From the NCBI RefSeq assembly GCF_900115065.1, contig NZ_FOVE01000003.1, positions 62,001-126,000 on the forward strand: DNA of 64,000 nucleotides, written 5' to 3'. Position 1 is the first letter of the stretch. Each line of letters starts with the position of its first letter. The notes under the pieces were generated by a model. The model saw only the letters and a program-made list of their open reading frames with translations, was not told the origin of the DNA and did no database searches. This DNA comes from Formivibrio citricus (GTDB lineage Bacteria; Pseudomonadota; Gammaproteobacteria; Burkholderiales; Chitinibacteraceae). Shown here piece after piece: positions 40,363 to 50,497 of this stretch. The position numbers and the translations under genes were made by a program.

Positions 40363-42501
40363 ATGCTGCAAAGCGATACGATGTCCCTCTCACCCCAGGA
40401 AAAAAGCTGGCTGCCTTGGTTCGGCAAGACCGGCAAGCTGGCCATGCGTTGGGCCACCCACCTCAACCGCCAGCGCTATCCGTGGCTCGAAACCGCATTT
40501 GAAGGCGTCGCCCAGACCCGCGTGCGCATCCTGACCGACTGGGCCAACCAGCAATGGGCGCATCTGGAAGGCTTCGCCCGCTCGCTGCCCGCGCATGGCG
40601 TACTGCGTAACGACTGGCTCTCCGCCCGCCTGCGCATCAGCCGCGATTGCTCGGAGCTTTTCGTGCTTGATCCGCAGGGGCGCGTCATTGCATCCAGCTA
40701 TCCGGCCCACACTGGCAAAAGCGACATCCCGCCCCGCGTCGTGGATGCCGCACGCAAACAGCGCCTGCTCTACGGCCCGTATATAGATCCGCTCACGCTG
40801 CAGATCGGTCCCAGCACCTCCAATTTCCACGATGCGGTCACGCTGCTGTTCCTGCTGCCGGTCTTTCGCGACGGACAGTTGCAAGCCATCCTCTGCGCCC
40901 GCGTTCCCAACGATGTCGTGGGCGACCTGATCCAGCGCGAGGGCGGTCACGTTTTCCATGAATCGGGCGACAACTACCTGTTCATGGCCAGACCGGTCTT
41001 CGACACCGCGATCCAGCCCGGCGCTGCACTGTCGCGCTCGCGCTTCGAGGACCGCTCGTTTTCGCTCGGCGACAACCTCAAGGACGGGGTCAAGACCGAC
41101 TTCGGCGTGGTACGGGTACAGAACCACACCGAATTCGAACTGGTATTCAACGATCCGGCCACGGGCCGGCTGCACCCCGGCGTGCGCGAAACCATCAGCA
41201 AGGGCAGCAATCTTTACGTGAAATACCCCGGCTATTCCGATTACCGCCACATTCCGGTGATCGGCAAGGGTGTCACGTTCCAGATGCCCGGTTCGCCCGA
41301 TACCTGGGGCATGATGTGCGAGGCCGATCTCGAAGAAGTCTACCGCGCCCGCCCGATCAGCTACCGCACCAGCAAGGCGCTCTTCCTGTTCGGCCTGCTG
41401 GCCATTGGCAGCGCCACCGCGCTGACGCTCGGCTTCAACCTGAACGGCGGGCAATCGCTGATGGCGCAGAGCGGATGCCTGCTGGGCACGGCCATCCTGT
41501 TTCACCACCTCTACCTGAAAAAACTTTCGCGGCGCATCTCGGAAACGGCGCGCATGGTGCAAACCGTGGCTGAAGGTGGCGGCAACCTGTCGATGCGGCT
41601 GGATAAACCCGGTGCCTACCGCGACGAGATCACGGCCACCGCGCAGTGGATCAACAGCCTGATCGACAGCATGGAAGGCTTGCTGACCCGCATCATCGGC
41701 ATCAACGGCGAAGTCAGCACCGCCAACCAGGCCCAGGTTCAGACCAGCCAGACGACCAGCGCGCGCGCCCAGGAAGTGTTCGATTCGATGCGCCAGATCC
41801 TGGATTCACTGGAAGAGCAGATGCTGGAAATCAACACGGCTTCGACCCAGGCCAACAGCATGCGCGCCGACATGTCGCGCGCCTTCGCGGATGCGCAGAA
41901 ACAGTTCGAGGATTTGCAGGTCATGTCCGGCGCGATCCGCGGACGCATCTCGCACTCGGCCAGCACCATCGGCGAATTGCAGCAGCGTACTGCCGAAATC
42001 GACCAGATCGTGCTCGTCATCAAGGAAATCGCCGACCAGACCAACCTCCTTGCGCTCAATGCCGCCATTGAGGCCGCACGGGCCGGAGAGGCAGGGCGCG
42101 GTTTCGCAGTCGTCGCCGACGAGGTTCGCAAGCTCGCCGAGCGCACTCGCGAAGCCACGCTGCAGATCGGCGGCATGATCGACGGTGTACAGGAACAGGC
42201 CGAACGCGCGGTCGATGCGATGCAGACCGGCATGGGCGAACTGGAAGCTGGTCTCAAGCTGGCGGTGGAAAGCGCGGCCGACCGCAGCGGCACGGAAGGC
42301 ATGGTCAACAGCGTACTGGCCACCATCCATCACATCGCCGAAGCCTGCAACGCGCACAGCGGCCACATCCGCTCAGTGGCCGGCACCGCCGACGCCATGC
42401 GCACCGCACTGGCCGAATCGGAGCAGAGCCTCGAAGAAACCGCTGCTGCCGTGCACAAGCTTGAAGGCTTGGCGGCGCAGTTCAAGGTGGCGATGGCATA
42501 A
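40363..42501 (+). CDS. Methyl-accepting chemotaxis protein with N-terminal Cache-like domain and central membrane hairpin
   Basis: This 712-residue chemoreceptor has no N-terminal signal or membrane helix. It opens with about 60 residues of basic/aromatic helix, then a Cache/PDC-like sensor ([38 protein letters not shown]). Two hydrophobic helices lie at about 338-358 and 365-385. After them come a HAMP-like region ([23 protein letters not shown]) and the signalling helices with the tip [22 protein letters not shown] at about 556-578. With a helical hairpin and both ends cytoplasmic, the sensor would face the cytoplasm, as in Aer-type receptors. GGGAGA precedes the ATG. Confidence 0.93.
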   Translation: MLQSDTMSLSPQEKSWLPWFGKTGKLAMRWATHLNRQRYPWLETAFEGVAQTRVRILTDWANQQWAHLEGFARSLPAHGVLRNDWLSARLRISRDCSELFVLDPQGRVIASSYPAHTGKSDIPPRVVDAARKQRLLYGPYIDPLTLQIGPSTSNFHDAVTLLFLLPVFRDGQLQAILCARVPNDVVGDLIQREGGHVFHESGDNYLFMARPVFDTAIQPGAALSRSRFEDRSFSLGDNLKDGVKTDFGVVRVQNHTEFELVFNDPATGRLHPGVRETISKGSNLYVKYPGYSDYRHIPVIGKGVTFQMPGSPDTWGMMCEADLEEVYRARPISYRTSKALFLFGLLAIGSATALTLGFNLNGGQSLMAQSGCLLGTAILFHHLYLKKLSRRISETARMVQTVAEGGGNLSMRLDKPGAYRDEITATAQWINSLIDSMEGLLTRIIGINGEVSTANQAQVQTSQTTSARAQEVFDSMRQILDSLEEQMLEINTASTQANSMRADMSRAFADAQKQFEDLQVMSGAIRGRISHSASTIGELQQRTAEIDQIVLVIKEIADQTNLLALNAAIEAARAGEAGRGFAVVADEVRKLAERTREATLQIGGMIDGVQEQAERAVDAMQTGMGELEAGLKLAVESAADRSGTEGMVNSVLATIHHIAEACNAHSGHIRSVAGTADAMRTALAESEQSLEETAAAVHKLEGLAAQFKVAMA

Positions 42502-42510
42502 GTCACAACG

Positions 42511-42551
42511 AGGGGCTGTTCACAAGCGGCTGCAGGTCAGGAACAGCCCCT
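42511..42551 (+). terminator. Hairpin after the chemoreceptor gene
   Basis: An 11-bp perfect stem AGGGGCTGTTC / GAACAGCCCCT has a 19-base loop. There is no U-tract, so it may be a stabilising hairpin or a weak terminator. The rest of the gap to 42698 shows nothing recognisable. Confidence 0.5.
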
Positions 42552-42698
42552 CCGGCCGTTGGTCGCGAAACCATGCTCTCGCTGCGGTTTTGTTGCTCTG
42601 CCCCGTTCACAAGTATTATCGGGAACTGGGCTCTAAACCTGTCCGTTACTCGACACGGGGGAACGTCGCGGACCAAAGGCAGGTTTATCGCGCCAGTC

Positions 42699-43175
42699 TC
42701 AATGTACCCCGCCATCCAGGCGCCCGGACTCGGCCAGTTCCCGGATCAGGCAGATGCATTCTGCATCCACCTGGCGCCACATCTCCTTGAGATAGTCTTC
42801 GTATTGGCTGTCTTCCGGATCATCGCCCGACGGAATCTCATAACTGAAGCGCACGAAAAGGCTTTCCGGCTCCGGCTCTTCAATAGCCAGAAGCAGTTGC
42901 CCGCCGCGATGCTGCTCGCCCGGTTCGGTCACGAAATGGATCGTGGATGCAGGCTGTAAACGGATCGCATCCTTGACCAGCAAAACACCCAGTCGCATTT
43001 CCCTCAACAGGTACTCATCCGTTTTGTCGAGAAACACAACGCTCTCCACGTTGGGAATAAAAAGCTGGGGTTGCTCTACCCGCAACAATAAACCGCGCCA
43101 AAGTTGGGCGCGCGACACAGAAAAATAGGCCGGGTTGCTCAAGTCATTGACCGCGACCAGATGCTCATAACGCAC
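42699..43175 (-). CDS. SRPBCC/AtaL-like protein (DUF1857 type)
   Basis: This 158-residue soluble protein resembles the DUF1857/AtaL-like branch of the SRPBCC ligand-binding superfamily. It shows ISRAQLWRGLLLRVEQP-like SVSRAQLWRGLLLRV, then alternating beta strands (IHFVTEPGEQHRGGQLLLAIEEPE, LFVRFSYEIPSG) and a long C-terminal helix ending ECICLIRELAESGRL. It lies 39 bp downstream of the third solute-binding gene on the same strand and may end that operon. Function is unknown; a hydrophobic ligand pocket is inferred from the fold. Confidence 0.75.
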   Translation of the reverse strand: MRYEHLVAVNDLSNPAYFSVSRAQLWRGLLLRVEQPQLFIPNVESVVFLDKTDEYLLREMRLGVLLVKDAIRLQPASTIHFVTEPGEQHRGGQLLLAIEEPEPESLFVRFSYEIPSGDDPEDSQYEDYLKEMWRQVDAECICLIRELAESGRLDGGVH

Positions 43176-43214
43176 TACAGAGACTCCATTGTTGTTCGGG
43201 ATTCCCGCTTCTTC

Positions 43215-43985
43215 CTATTCGACATGGTAACGCTGACGAATCCTCTTCATCTCGCCGTTGCGTTCAAGTTTCCTGATCGCTTCAACCACACGCCCGACAA
43301 GATCGGGAGAGGCTTGTCTGGAGAAGGCGACATGCAAACTATCCTTCATCAGAAATGGGGGGCGCAAGATTTTCACCTGCCCGGTGACACCCAAGGATTC
43401 GATTCCCGCACGGGCATTGTTTTCAGACACATAGATAAACCGCCCCCTGTCCGCCAGCAGCTTCTTGAGGTTGGTTGTCACGGTAAAGCCGCTGTCATCC
43501 ACGAAGATTCCCGGTCGTTTTTTGAGAAAAACCGCTTGCCCGGAATTGGCCACTGCGAGAACGGTTCCGTTCCGTCCTTGAGTGCGTATGTCGTCCCAGC
43601 TATTAAGCTGCACCGGATCGTCTCTGCGAACGACCAGCACTTGCGGCATGGAAAACAAGGGCGGCTCGATGAAATTGACTGCTGCTACACGATGCGGCGT
43701 TTTCAGGAATCCGAAGAAAACGTCAATTTCGCCATGCGTCAGATGATCCAGAGCCCGCGTGGTCGTCACCAGCGTATCCAGCCCGGTAAATTTGATCTGC
43801 GGATCGAGCCTTTCAATGGCCCGGATGATTTCCAGACAGATGCCAGGCTTTGCGGGATTGGAGGGATCGTATTTTGCCGGGTAATTTTTTTGCGACAAGG
43901 TTTTTACCTGGAAGGGCGCGGCCCAAGCCCAAACCGGCAACAAAGCCAGCAAACACATACCCAGCCATTTCGTAACCTTGAGCAT
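43215..43985 (-). CDS. Periplasmic solute-binding protein, triplet member 3
   Basis: This exported 256-residue type II binding protein has a signal peptide ending WAWA-AP. It shares a common plan with the next two genes: SQKNYPAKYDPSNPAKPGICLEI, IDVFFGFLKTPHR, PVQLNSWDDIRTQGRNGTVL and a closing NGEMKRIRQRY. No transporter permease or ATPase accompanies the triplet. It is AT-richer than the genes around it. The ligand is unknown. Confidence 0.85.
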   Translation of the reverse strand: MLKVTKWLGMCLLALLPVWAWAAPFQVKTLSQKNYPAKYDPSNPAKPGICLEIIRAIERLDPQIKFTGLDTLVTTTRALDHLTHGEIDVFFGFLKTPHRVAAVNFIEPPLFSMPQVLVVRRDDPVQLNSWDDIRTQGRNGTVLAVANSGQAVFLKKRPGIFVDDSGFTVTTNLKKLLADRGRFIYVSENNARAGIESLGVTGQVKILRPPFLMKDSLHVAFSRQASPDLVGRVVEAIRKLERNGEMKRIRQRYHVE

Positions 43986-44024
43986 TCACCACACCCGCCC
44001 AATCATTCTCAAACTGGTCATCCT

Positions 44025-44798
44025 CTAGTGCCCCACCTGATAGCGTGTGCGGATCTTCCGCAATTCCCCGTTGCGCTCAAGTCGAGCCAGATCCTCATTG
44101 ATCCGATTCACCAGTTCGGGGGGGGCTTTTCTGGAAAAAGAAACGTAAATGGCTTCTTTCTGGAAGCGTTTCGGCAGTATTCTGACTTGCGACTCCATAC
44201 CCAGTTTTTCAATGGCTTCCCGAACTGAATTTTCCGATCCGTAATAGAACCGTCCGCGGCCTGCGACCAGCTTCTTGAGGTTGGCGGAAATCAATCGGGA
44301 GTTGTCGTCGACAATAATTCCGCCTAGCGATTTGAGGTAATCCACTTGGCCAATGCCCTTGACTGCCAAGACCACGCCATTAGCGCCCAGCTTGCGGACA
44401 TCGTCCCAGTCATTGACTTGGACTGTGTCATCCTTTCTTGCAACCAGAACCTGGTTGATTTTGTAGAGATATGGTCCTGAAAAAACGAACCTGGCTGCTC
44501 GATCCGGGGTCTTGATATGGCCAAAAAAAACGTCGATCTGTCCATGCGTCAAACCTTCTTCCACCCGGGCAGTCGTCGCCATCTCATCGACCCCGATAAA
44601 CTTGACCCCCGGATCAAGCTTCTCGATGGCTCGCATGATTTCAATGCAAATACCCGGCCTTTGCGTGCTACCGGGCGCATACTTGGCCTCGAAACCTTCC
44701 TGGGAATATGTTTTGACAACCATCGGCGCAGCAGATGCCGGCAGGAAAAACAGGGCTGTAGCAACAGCGCCAAGCAACAAGAGATTTTTTCCGAACAT
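44025..44798 (-). CDS. Periplasmic solute-binding protein, triplet member 2
   Basis: This 257-residue paralogue of the flanking genes has a signal peptide ending PASA-AP. Shared blocks are RPGICIEIMRAIEKLDP, IDVFFGHIKTPDRAA, VQVNDWDDVRKLGANGVVL, NLKKLVAGRGRFYYGSEN, SFSRKAPPELVNRI and ERNGELRKIRTRYQVG. It has greater similarity to member 1 than to member 3 by eye. It sits 39 bp upstream of member 3 and 8 bp downstream of member 1, which fits serial duplication within one transcript. Which ligand it binds cannot be read from sequence. Confidence 0.85.
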   Translation of the reverse strand: MFGKNLLLLGAVATALFFLPASAAPMVVKTYSQEGFEAKYAPGSTQRPGICIEIMRAIEKLDPGVKFIGVDEMATTARVEEGLTHGQIDVFFGHIKTPDRAARFVFSGPYLYKINQVLVARKDDTVQVNDWDDVRKLGANGVVLAVKGIGQVDYLKSLGGIIVDDNSRLISANLKKLVAGRGRFYYGSENSVREAIEKLGMESQVRILPKRFQKEAIYVSFSRKAPPELVNRINEDLARLERNGELRKIRTRYQVGH

Positions 44799-44806
44799 GA
44801 CATCAC

Positions 44807-45640
44807 CTACCCAAGAAAATAACGGGCGCGTATCCGTTTCATTTCCCCGGAACGCTCAAGTTTTTTGAGATTTTCTACAATGCGGTTGACCAATTCAGGC
44901 GGAGTTTTTCTGGAAAACATGGTATAGATGCCTTCCTTCTGAAAACGCGGAGACAGCATTTTTACAGAGGAAGCCAAGTCTTTATTGAGGGCAAGATCCT
45001 CGGCCACATACATATCCGAAACATAAAACAAGCGCCCTCGCCCCATAATCAGTTTTTTCAGGTTTACAAGACCGGTCAGGCCTTGATCGTCGATCAATAA
45101 ACCGCCCTGCTTCTTGAGATAGAACGCCTGCCCCGTCCCTTCATTGACCAGAATAACCCCGTCCTTGCCTAGCTTGCGCACATCATCCCAGTCCTTGACT
45201 TCAATCGGGTCATTTTTTCTTGCCACCAGCAACTGGGCGGTATTGAACAAGGGGTCGCCAGCGACCACAAAATGGGCGGCGCGTTCTTTGGTCTTTATCA
45301 AACCGAAGAAAACATCAATCTTGCCTGCAGCCAGAGCGGCCTCGATACGGGCTGTTGAAGCTTTTGTTTCAAGACCGACAATTTTCAATTCAGGATCAAG
45401 TTTCTCAAGAGCGCGAATAATCTCAATGCAAATACCCGGCCTTTGAGGATTAGTCAGATTGTATTTGGCGAAAAAAGCTTCCTGGGAAAAAGTTCGCAGT
45501 TTGACCGGATCGGCAAACACCATGGCACTTCCCAGCCCAAAAACAAGTCCTGCGCCTACGCATCCAGTCGCCCGGCGCAACAATATGCCGACAAGCATCC
45601 AGACTTTGCGTCCGGCAAACAAATCAGGCATGCGGTTCAA
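44807..45640 (-). CDS. Periplasmic solute-binding protein, triplet member 1
   Basis: This is the first of three tandem paralogues. The listed start is TTG 45640, with GAGGAG about ten bases before it; ATG 45631 is an alternative. The N-terminus is longer, with an extra basic region (RKVWMLVGILLRRATG) before the hydrophobic core, and a cleavage site near VFA-DP. Shared blocks are RPGICIEIIRALEKLDPELK, IDVFFGLIKTKERAA, IEVKDWDDVRKLGKDGVIL and TPPELVNRIVENLKKLERSGEMKRI. It begins 3 bp after the ubiB-like stop, so cotranscription with the kinase is very likely. Confidence 0.85.
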   Translation of the reverse strand: MNRMPDLFAGRKVWMLVGILLRRATGCVGAGLVFGLGSAMVFADPVKLRTFSQEAFFAKYNLTNPQRPGICIEIIRALEKLDPELKIVGLETKASTARIEAALAAGKIDVFFGLIKTKERAAHFVVAGDPLFNTAQLLVARKNDPIEVKDWDDVRKLGKDGVILVNEGTGQAFYLKKQGGLLIDDQGLTGLVNLKKLIMGRGRLFYVSDMYVAEDLALNKDLASSVKMLSPRFQKEGIYTMFSRKTPPELVNRIVENLKKLERSGEMKRIRARYFLG

Positions 45641-45643
45641 GAC

Positions 45644-47332
45644 TTATCGCTCCTCTTCCTTGCCCGAAATCCAGATCGATATCACCAGCCACAAGGTGAT
45701 GAACAATGCCAGGATAAACCCCAAAGCACCCAAAACCGGCAACCCCAGCAATGTTGGGCCACTTTTGACTGTAGAGATGATGGCCGACCCGATCATCAGC
45801 GCTCCGGTTACGATCCCCATGGTAAGGCGATTGGCACTGCGCGTCATCTGGATACCGAAATGATCCAGGCGTTTGAGATCCAGATCAATGCGCAGATTGC
45901 CCCGACGCGCCTGCTTGATGAGTTTGCCGATATCCCGGGGGACGCCGGCAAGCACATGCAAGGCCTCCACCACCCCTTCCTTGCCGCGCTTCAGCAACGA
46001 AGCCGGGTTATAACGTGCCAATACCACCTGTTTCACGAACGGCGTCAGATGCGGCACCATCTGGAAATCGGGGTCGAGCTGCCGCCCCAATCCCTCCAGC
46101 GAAATCAGCGCCTTGAACAGCAGAGTCAGATCCGCCGGCAACATCAATTGGTGCTCGCGCGAAAGCGCCACGATATCGTTCAGTAGCGTGCCGAACTGTA
46201 CTTCCTTGAGCGAAAGATTTTCATAATTGAAGATGAAATCGGCGATGTCCGCAGCCAGCTTTTCCTCATCTACCACGGCATCGCCGGTCCACTCCAGCAA
46301 CACGTTCAGGATGCCGTGCTCGTCGCGCTGCGCCAGTGCCGCAAGAAGATCGACGATCTGGTCTCGGCGTGGATGAGGCAGGCGCCCGACCATCCCGAAA
46401 TCGAGAAATGCCAAGCGGTTTCCGGGCAGATATTTGACATTGCCCGGATGCGGGTCAGCATGGAAATAACCATCGATCAGCACCATTTTCAGCACCGCAT
46501 TGGCTCCACGCGCCGCCAGAACCTTGCGATCCAGGCCTGTGGCATCGACTGCCTCCAGATCGTTGCCAGGAATCCCGCCGATATAGCTCTGAACATTCAG
46601 GCGCTCGGATGTCCATTCGCGGTAAACGTGCGGGAGCTCGATCTCGACATTGCCGGAAAAGTTCTGGGTAAACCGTTCCAGATTGCGCGCCTCGGTCGAA
46701 AGGTTGAGTTCGCGGCGCAGCGATTTGGAAAATTCGTCGACGATCTTGATCGGTTGATAGCGCCGCATTTCCGGAAATTCAAACTCGGCCAGCTGGGCAA
46801 TATGGCGCAACACCCGCAGGTCGGCTTCGATCTTGGGAATAATGCCGGGGCGGCGAATCTTGAGGACCACCGCTTCGCCCGACTTGAGGCGGGCACGATG
46901 TACTTGGGCAATCGAGGCGGAACCGATCGGAACCGGATCAAGTTCATCGAAAATTTCATGAGGGTTCTGTCCCAGCGCAATCTGCAACTCGGGGAGGAGC
47001 GCTTCGAACGGCAATGACGGCGCAGCGCTTTGCAGCTTCTCAAACTCGGTAATCCACTCCGGCGGAAACATGTCCACACGGGTGGCCAAGACTTGACCCA
47101 GCTTGATATAGGTCGGCCCCAGCTCTTCCAGAGCACGGCGCATGCGCACTTCGGGCTCGACCTCTTCTATCTCGTGCTTGCCCGGCAGATGCAGCAGGTC
47201 ACCTGCCTTTTCAATCCCCTTGGCCAACCCCAATCGCTGTACCAGATTTCCCATGCCATGCCGGACCAGGATGGCAATGATGTCGCGCAGACGCGGCAAG
47301 TCCCGAACAACGTTAAAGGTTTCCTTGAGCAT
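45644..47332 (-). CDS. AarF/ABC1/UbiB family atypical kinase
   Basis: This 562-residue UbiB-type protein belongs to the family that supports ubiquinone biosynthesis or lipid quinone handling. The KxGQ motif (YIKLGQVLATRVDMFP), the Ala-rich loop (PIGSASIAQVHRA), the VVLKIRRPG lysine, the catalytic-loop HADPHPGNV and the metal-binding LDFGMVGRL are all present. Two C-terminal transmembrane helices (MGIVTGALMIGSAIIST and LGALGFILALFITLWL) anchor it. It is not next to ubiE/ubiJ, the usual context of ubiB. It heads a minus-strand group with three binding proteins. Whether it is the ubiquinone UbiB or a paralogue is open. Confidence 0.9.
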   Translation of the reverse strand: MLKETFNVVRDLPRLRDIIAILVRHGMGNLVQRLGLAKGIEKAGDLLHLPGKHEIEEVEPEVRMRRALEELGPTYIKLGQVLATRVDMFPPEWITEFEKLQSAAPSLPFEALLPELQIALGQNPHEIFDELDPVPIGSASIAQVHRARLKSGEAVVLKIRRPGIIPKIEADLRVLRHIAQLAEFEFPEMRRYQPIKIVDEFSKSLRRELNLSTEARNLERFTQNFSGNVEIELPHVYREWTSERLNVQSYIGGIPGNDLEAVDATGLDRKVLAARGANAVLKMVLIDGYFHADPHPGNVKYLPGNRLAFLDFGMVGRLPHPRRDQIVDLLAALAQRDEHGILNVLLEWTGDAVVDEEKLAADIADFIFNYENLSLKEVQFGTLLNDIVALSREHQLMLPADLTLLFKALISLEGLGRQLDPDFQMVPHLTPFVKQVVLARYNPASLLKRGKEGVVEALHVLAGVPRDIGKLIKQARRGNLRIDLDLKRLDHFGIQMTRSANRLTMGIVTGALMIGSAIISTVKSGPTLLGLPVLGALGFILALFITLWLVISIWISGKEEER

Positions 47333-47446
47333 GGGGCAACCGGAATCGTGTCAATGAATGAATGGTTATTTCAGCGGATGCAAAATCAGCCGTCTAGTGC
47401 ATTCTAGGCTTTACAGCGTTTGTGCGCACCGTTAGAGTTCAAACCC

Positions 47447-48322
47447 ATGAAATTTCACCTTACAACGGCCTCCCTCATCATGGTTTTTGCCATGGCCGGT
47501 CTGCGTGCGGATGGCACCAAAGCTTCTGCGCCAGCCGCCATGGACAAGAGCAAATCCGTGACAGCGTCCGCTCCGGCAAGAAAGGCCTCGGCACCGGCAG
47601 AAACGGCGTCCGCCCCTGCTGCAGCCGGAAAACCGCGCCGGGTTTCCGCCAGCGAGCCGGCCAGAAAAATCGCCCAGGATTATGCTCCGGCCCAGGATCT
47701 GCTGCTTTCTGCGATGGGTCTGATCGGCGTCAAATACAAATGGGGCGGCAACACGCCCGAGTCGGGCCTCGACTGCAGCGGTTTCGTGCGCTATGTCTTC
47801 CAGAATTCGCTCAACATCGTTTTGCCTCGCACCTCCTTCAACATGAGTCGGATAGGCGACACCATCGAAAAGGAAGAACTCAAACCGGGCGATCTCGTAT
47901 TCTTCAACACCCTCAAGCGCCAGTTCTCGCACGTCGGCATCTATCTGGGCGACAACCGCTTCATCCATTCACCGCGCAAAGGACGCACCGTCGAAGTCGC
48001 CAACATGAGCGACAACTACTGGACCAAGCGGTTCAACGGCGCGCGCCGCATGAGCGAGCTCGATCACGAGACCCTGGATCTTGATGCCCTGCTGCAGGGG
48101 CGCCCTGCTCGCCAGCCTTCAGCCAGCGCAGCGGAAGGCAGAACCTGCCGCAAAATCACGCGGGTCCGGAACGGCAAGAAGATTGTGACAAACGTTTGCG
48201 CCAGAAAAGGCGCCAGCAAACCGACGGCGCGCAACGGCAAAGCCTCTGCTGTAGCCAGCAAGCCAACAGCCAAAAAAACCGCCAAAAAGGTCGTCAAGAA
48301 AAACAAAAAGAAACGCGGTTAG
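47447..48322 (+). CDS. NlpC/P60 cell-wall endopeptidase with Ala/Ser-rich linker and Lys-rich tail
   Basis: This exported peptidoglycan hydrolase is predicted to cut gamma-D-Glu-to-diaminopimelate-type bonds. The start at ATG 47447 gives a signal peptide (MKFHLTTASLIMVFAMAG). A low-complexity linker with repeated SAPA units (KASAPA, TASAPA, ETASAPA) comes next. The NlpC/P60 domain (about 85-205) has Cys in DCSGFVRYVF, His in FSHVGIYLGD and a polar residue near FIHSP. The last 75 residues contain two cysteines and end in a Lys-rich tail (KKTAKKVVKKNKKK). The tail could bind anionic wall or nucleic acid polymers; that is inference. Confidence 0.9.
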   Translation: MKFHLTTASLIMVFAMAGLRADGTKASAPAAMDKSKSVTASAPARKASAPAETASAPAAAGKPRRVSASEPARKIAQDYAPAQDLLLSAMGLIGVKYKWGGNTPESGLDCSGFVRYVFQNSLNIVLPRTSFNMSRIGDTIEKEELKPGDLVFFNTLKRQFSHVGIYLGDNRFIHSPRKGRTVEVANMSDNYWTKRFNGARRMSELDHETLDLDALLQGRPARQPSASAAEGRTCRKITRVRNGKKIVTNVCARKGASKPTARNGKASAVASKPTAKKTAKKVVKKNKKKRG

Positions 48323-48349
48323 CAAATCCGCTTAGACAGCAAACAAACA

Positions 48350-48382
48350 CAAGGGGCGCATACAGCGCCCCTTGTTGTTTTT
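48350..48382. terminator. Intrinsic terminator between convergent NlpC/P60 and argD genes
   Basis: A 10-bp stem CAAGGGGCGC / GCGCCCCTTG with a 5-nt loop is followed by TTGTTTTT on the plus strand. It serves the NlpC/P60 gene and possibly argD in reverse. Confidence 0.88.
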
Positions 48383-48399
48383 CCGGTTCTATCTCCCGA

Positions 48400-49653
<1,254 letters not shown>

Positions 49654-49705
49654 TTACCGCAGTGCGGAAAATGTGTGGGGGAGGATGGAAATATAAACAG
49701 ATCGT

Positions 49706-50335
49706 TCAGCGATCGGCGATCTCGCGCAGGCGTCGCGCTCGCTCTTCCATGTCCGGTGCATTGACCACGGCCTTGCCGACGATCACGATATCGGGTGCCA
49801 GAATCGGTTTGGCCTGCTCCAGCATGCCGATATCGACCCCGCCGGCAATCGCCATCTGCAGCCCGCACAGGCGCTGGATTTCCAGATATTCGCGAAAACT
49901 TCCAACCAGGTTCTCGCCACAATCCGCGCTCTTGTGCACGCAGAGGTAGCGCGCCCCCAATGCCTTGAGTCGGGTGCAGCGCCCTTGATAATCGACCACG
50001 GTCTGCATGTCGAACATCACGTCCACGCCATACCGCTCGGCGATGCCCAATACGGTCGAAACCGCCTGGTCGGTTGCACAAGCCAGCATGGAGAACATGT
50101 CGGCGCCGGCCTGGCACATCAGCAGCGCTTCCTTCTCCGGACCATCGATGATCTTGCTGTCGACAAAAACCGGCTTGCCCGGACACCGATCCTTGATTTT
50201 CTGCACAATGCCAACGCCGCTGTATTTCAACAGCGACGTGCCGACTTCGATGACATCAAAATAGGAACCCACCCGGCCCGCGACATCCAGCACTCGGGCT
50301 TCATCCGGCAGATCGATCGACAGGCACAGTTTCAT
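49706..50335 (-). CDS. 3-hexulose-6-phosphate synthase-like (HUMPS family) protein
   Basis: This is an OMP decarboxylase-superfamily barrel resembling hexulose-phosphate synthase, which condenses formaldehyde with ribulose-5-phosphate. The start at ATG 50335 gives MKLCLSIDLPDEARVLDVA and 209 residues. The family DxKxxD signature appears as DSKIID, followed by AGADMFSMLACA, DVMFDMQTVVDYQGRCTRL, YLCVHKSADCG and IAGGVDIGM. No phosphohexuloisomerase (hxlB) gene is adjacent, so a complete RuMP detoxification step is not shown. Related alternatives include keto-gulonate phosphate decarboxylase. Confidence 0.82.
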   Translation of the reverse strand: MKLCLSIDLPDEARVLDVAGRVGSYFDVIEVGTSLLKYSGVGIVQKIKDRCPGKPVFVDSKIIDGPEKEALLMCQAGADMFSMLACATDQAVSTVLGIAERYGVDVMFDMQTVVDYQGRCTRLKALGARYLCVHKSADCGENLVGSFREYLEIQRLCGLQMAIAGGVDIGMLEQAKPILAPDIVIVGKAVVNAPDMEERARRLREIADR

Positions 50336-50497
50336 GAGCAGGCACCCGTTGCACAGGGGATACTTATCCATTGTGGCCCATCATGCTCCACATTGCCATG
50401 GCGCAACTGCCATCCATCCGGAGCGTAAAATTATTCTTGAGCAAGCAACCCGTGTTGAGGCTAGGCTTGAATCGTGTCTTTCACAAGGGAGCGTACT

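Noticed and set aside
43215-45640. Tandem binding-protein genes as an assembly duplication
   Set aside because: The three copies share only scattered blocks and differ widely in nucleotide sequence, so they are true paralogues.
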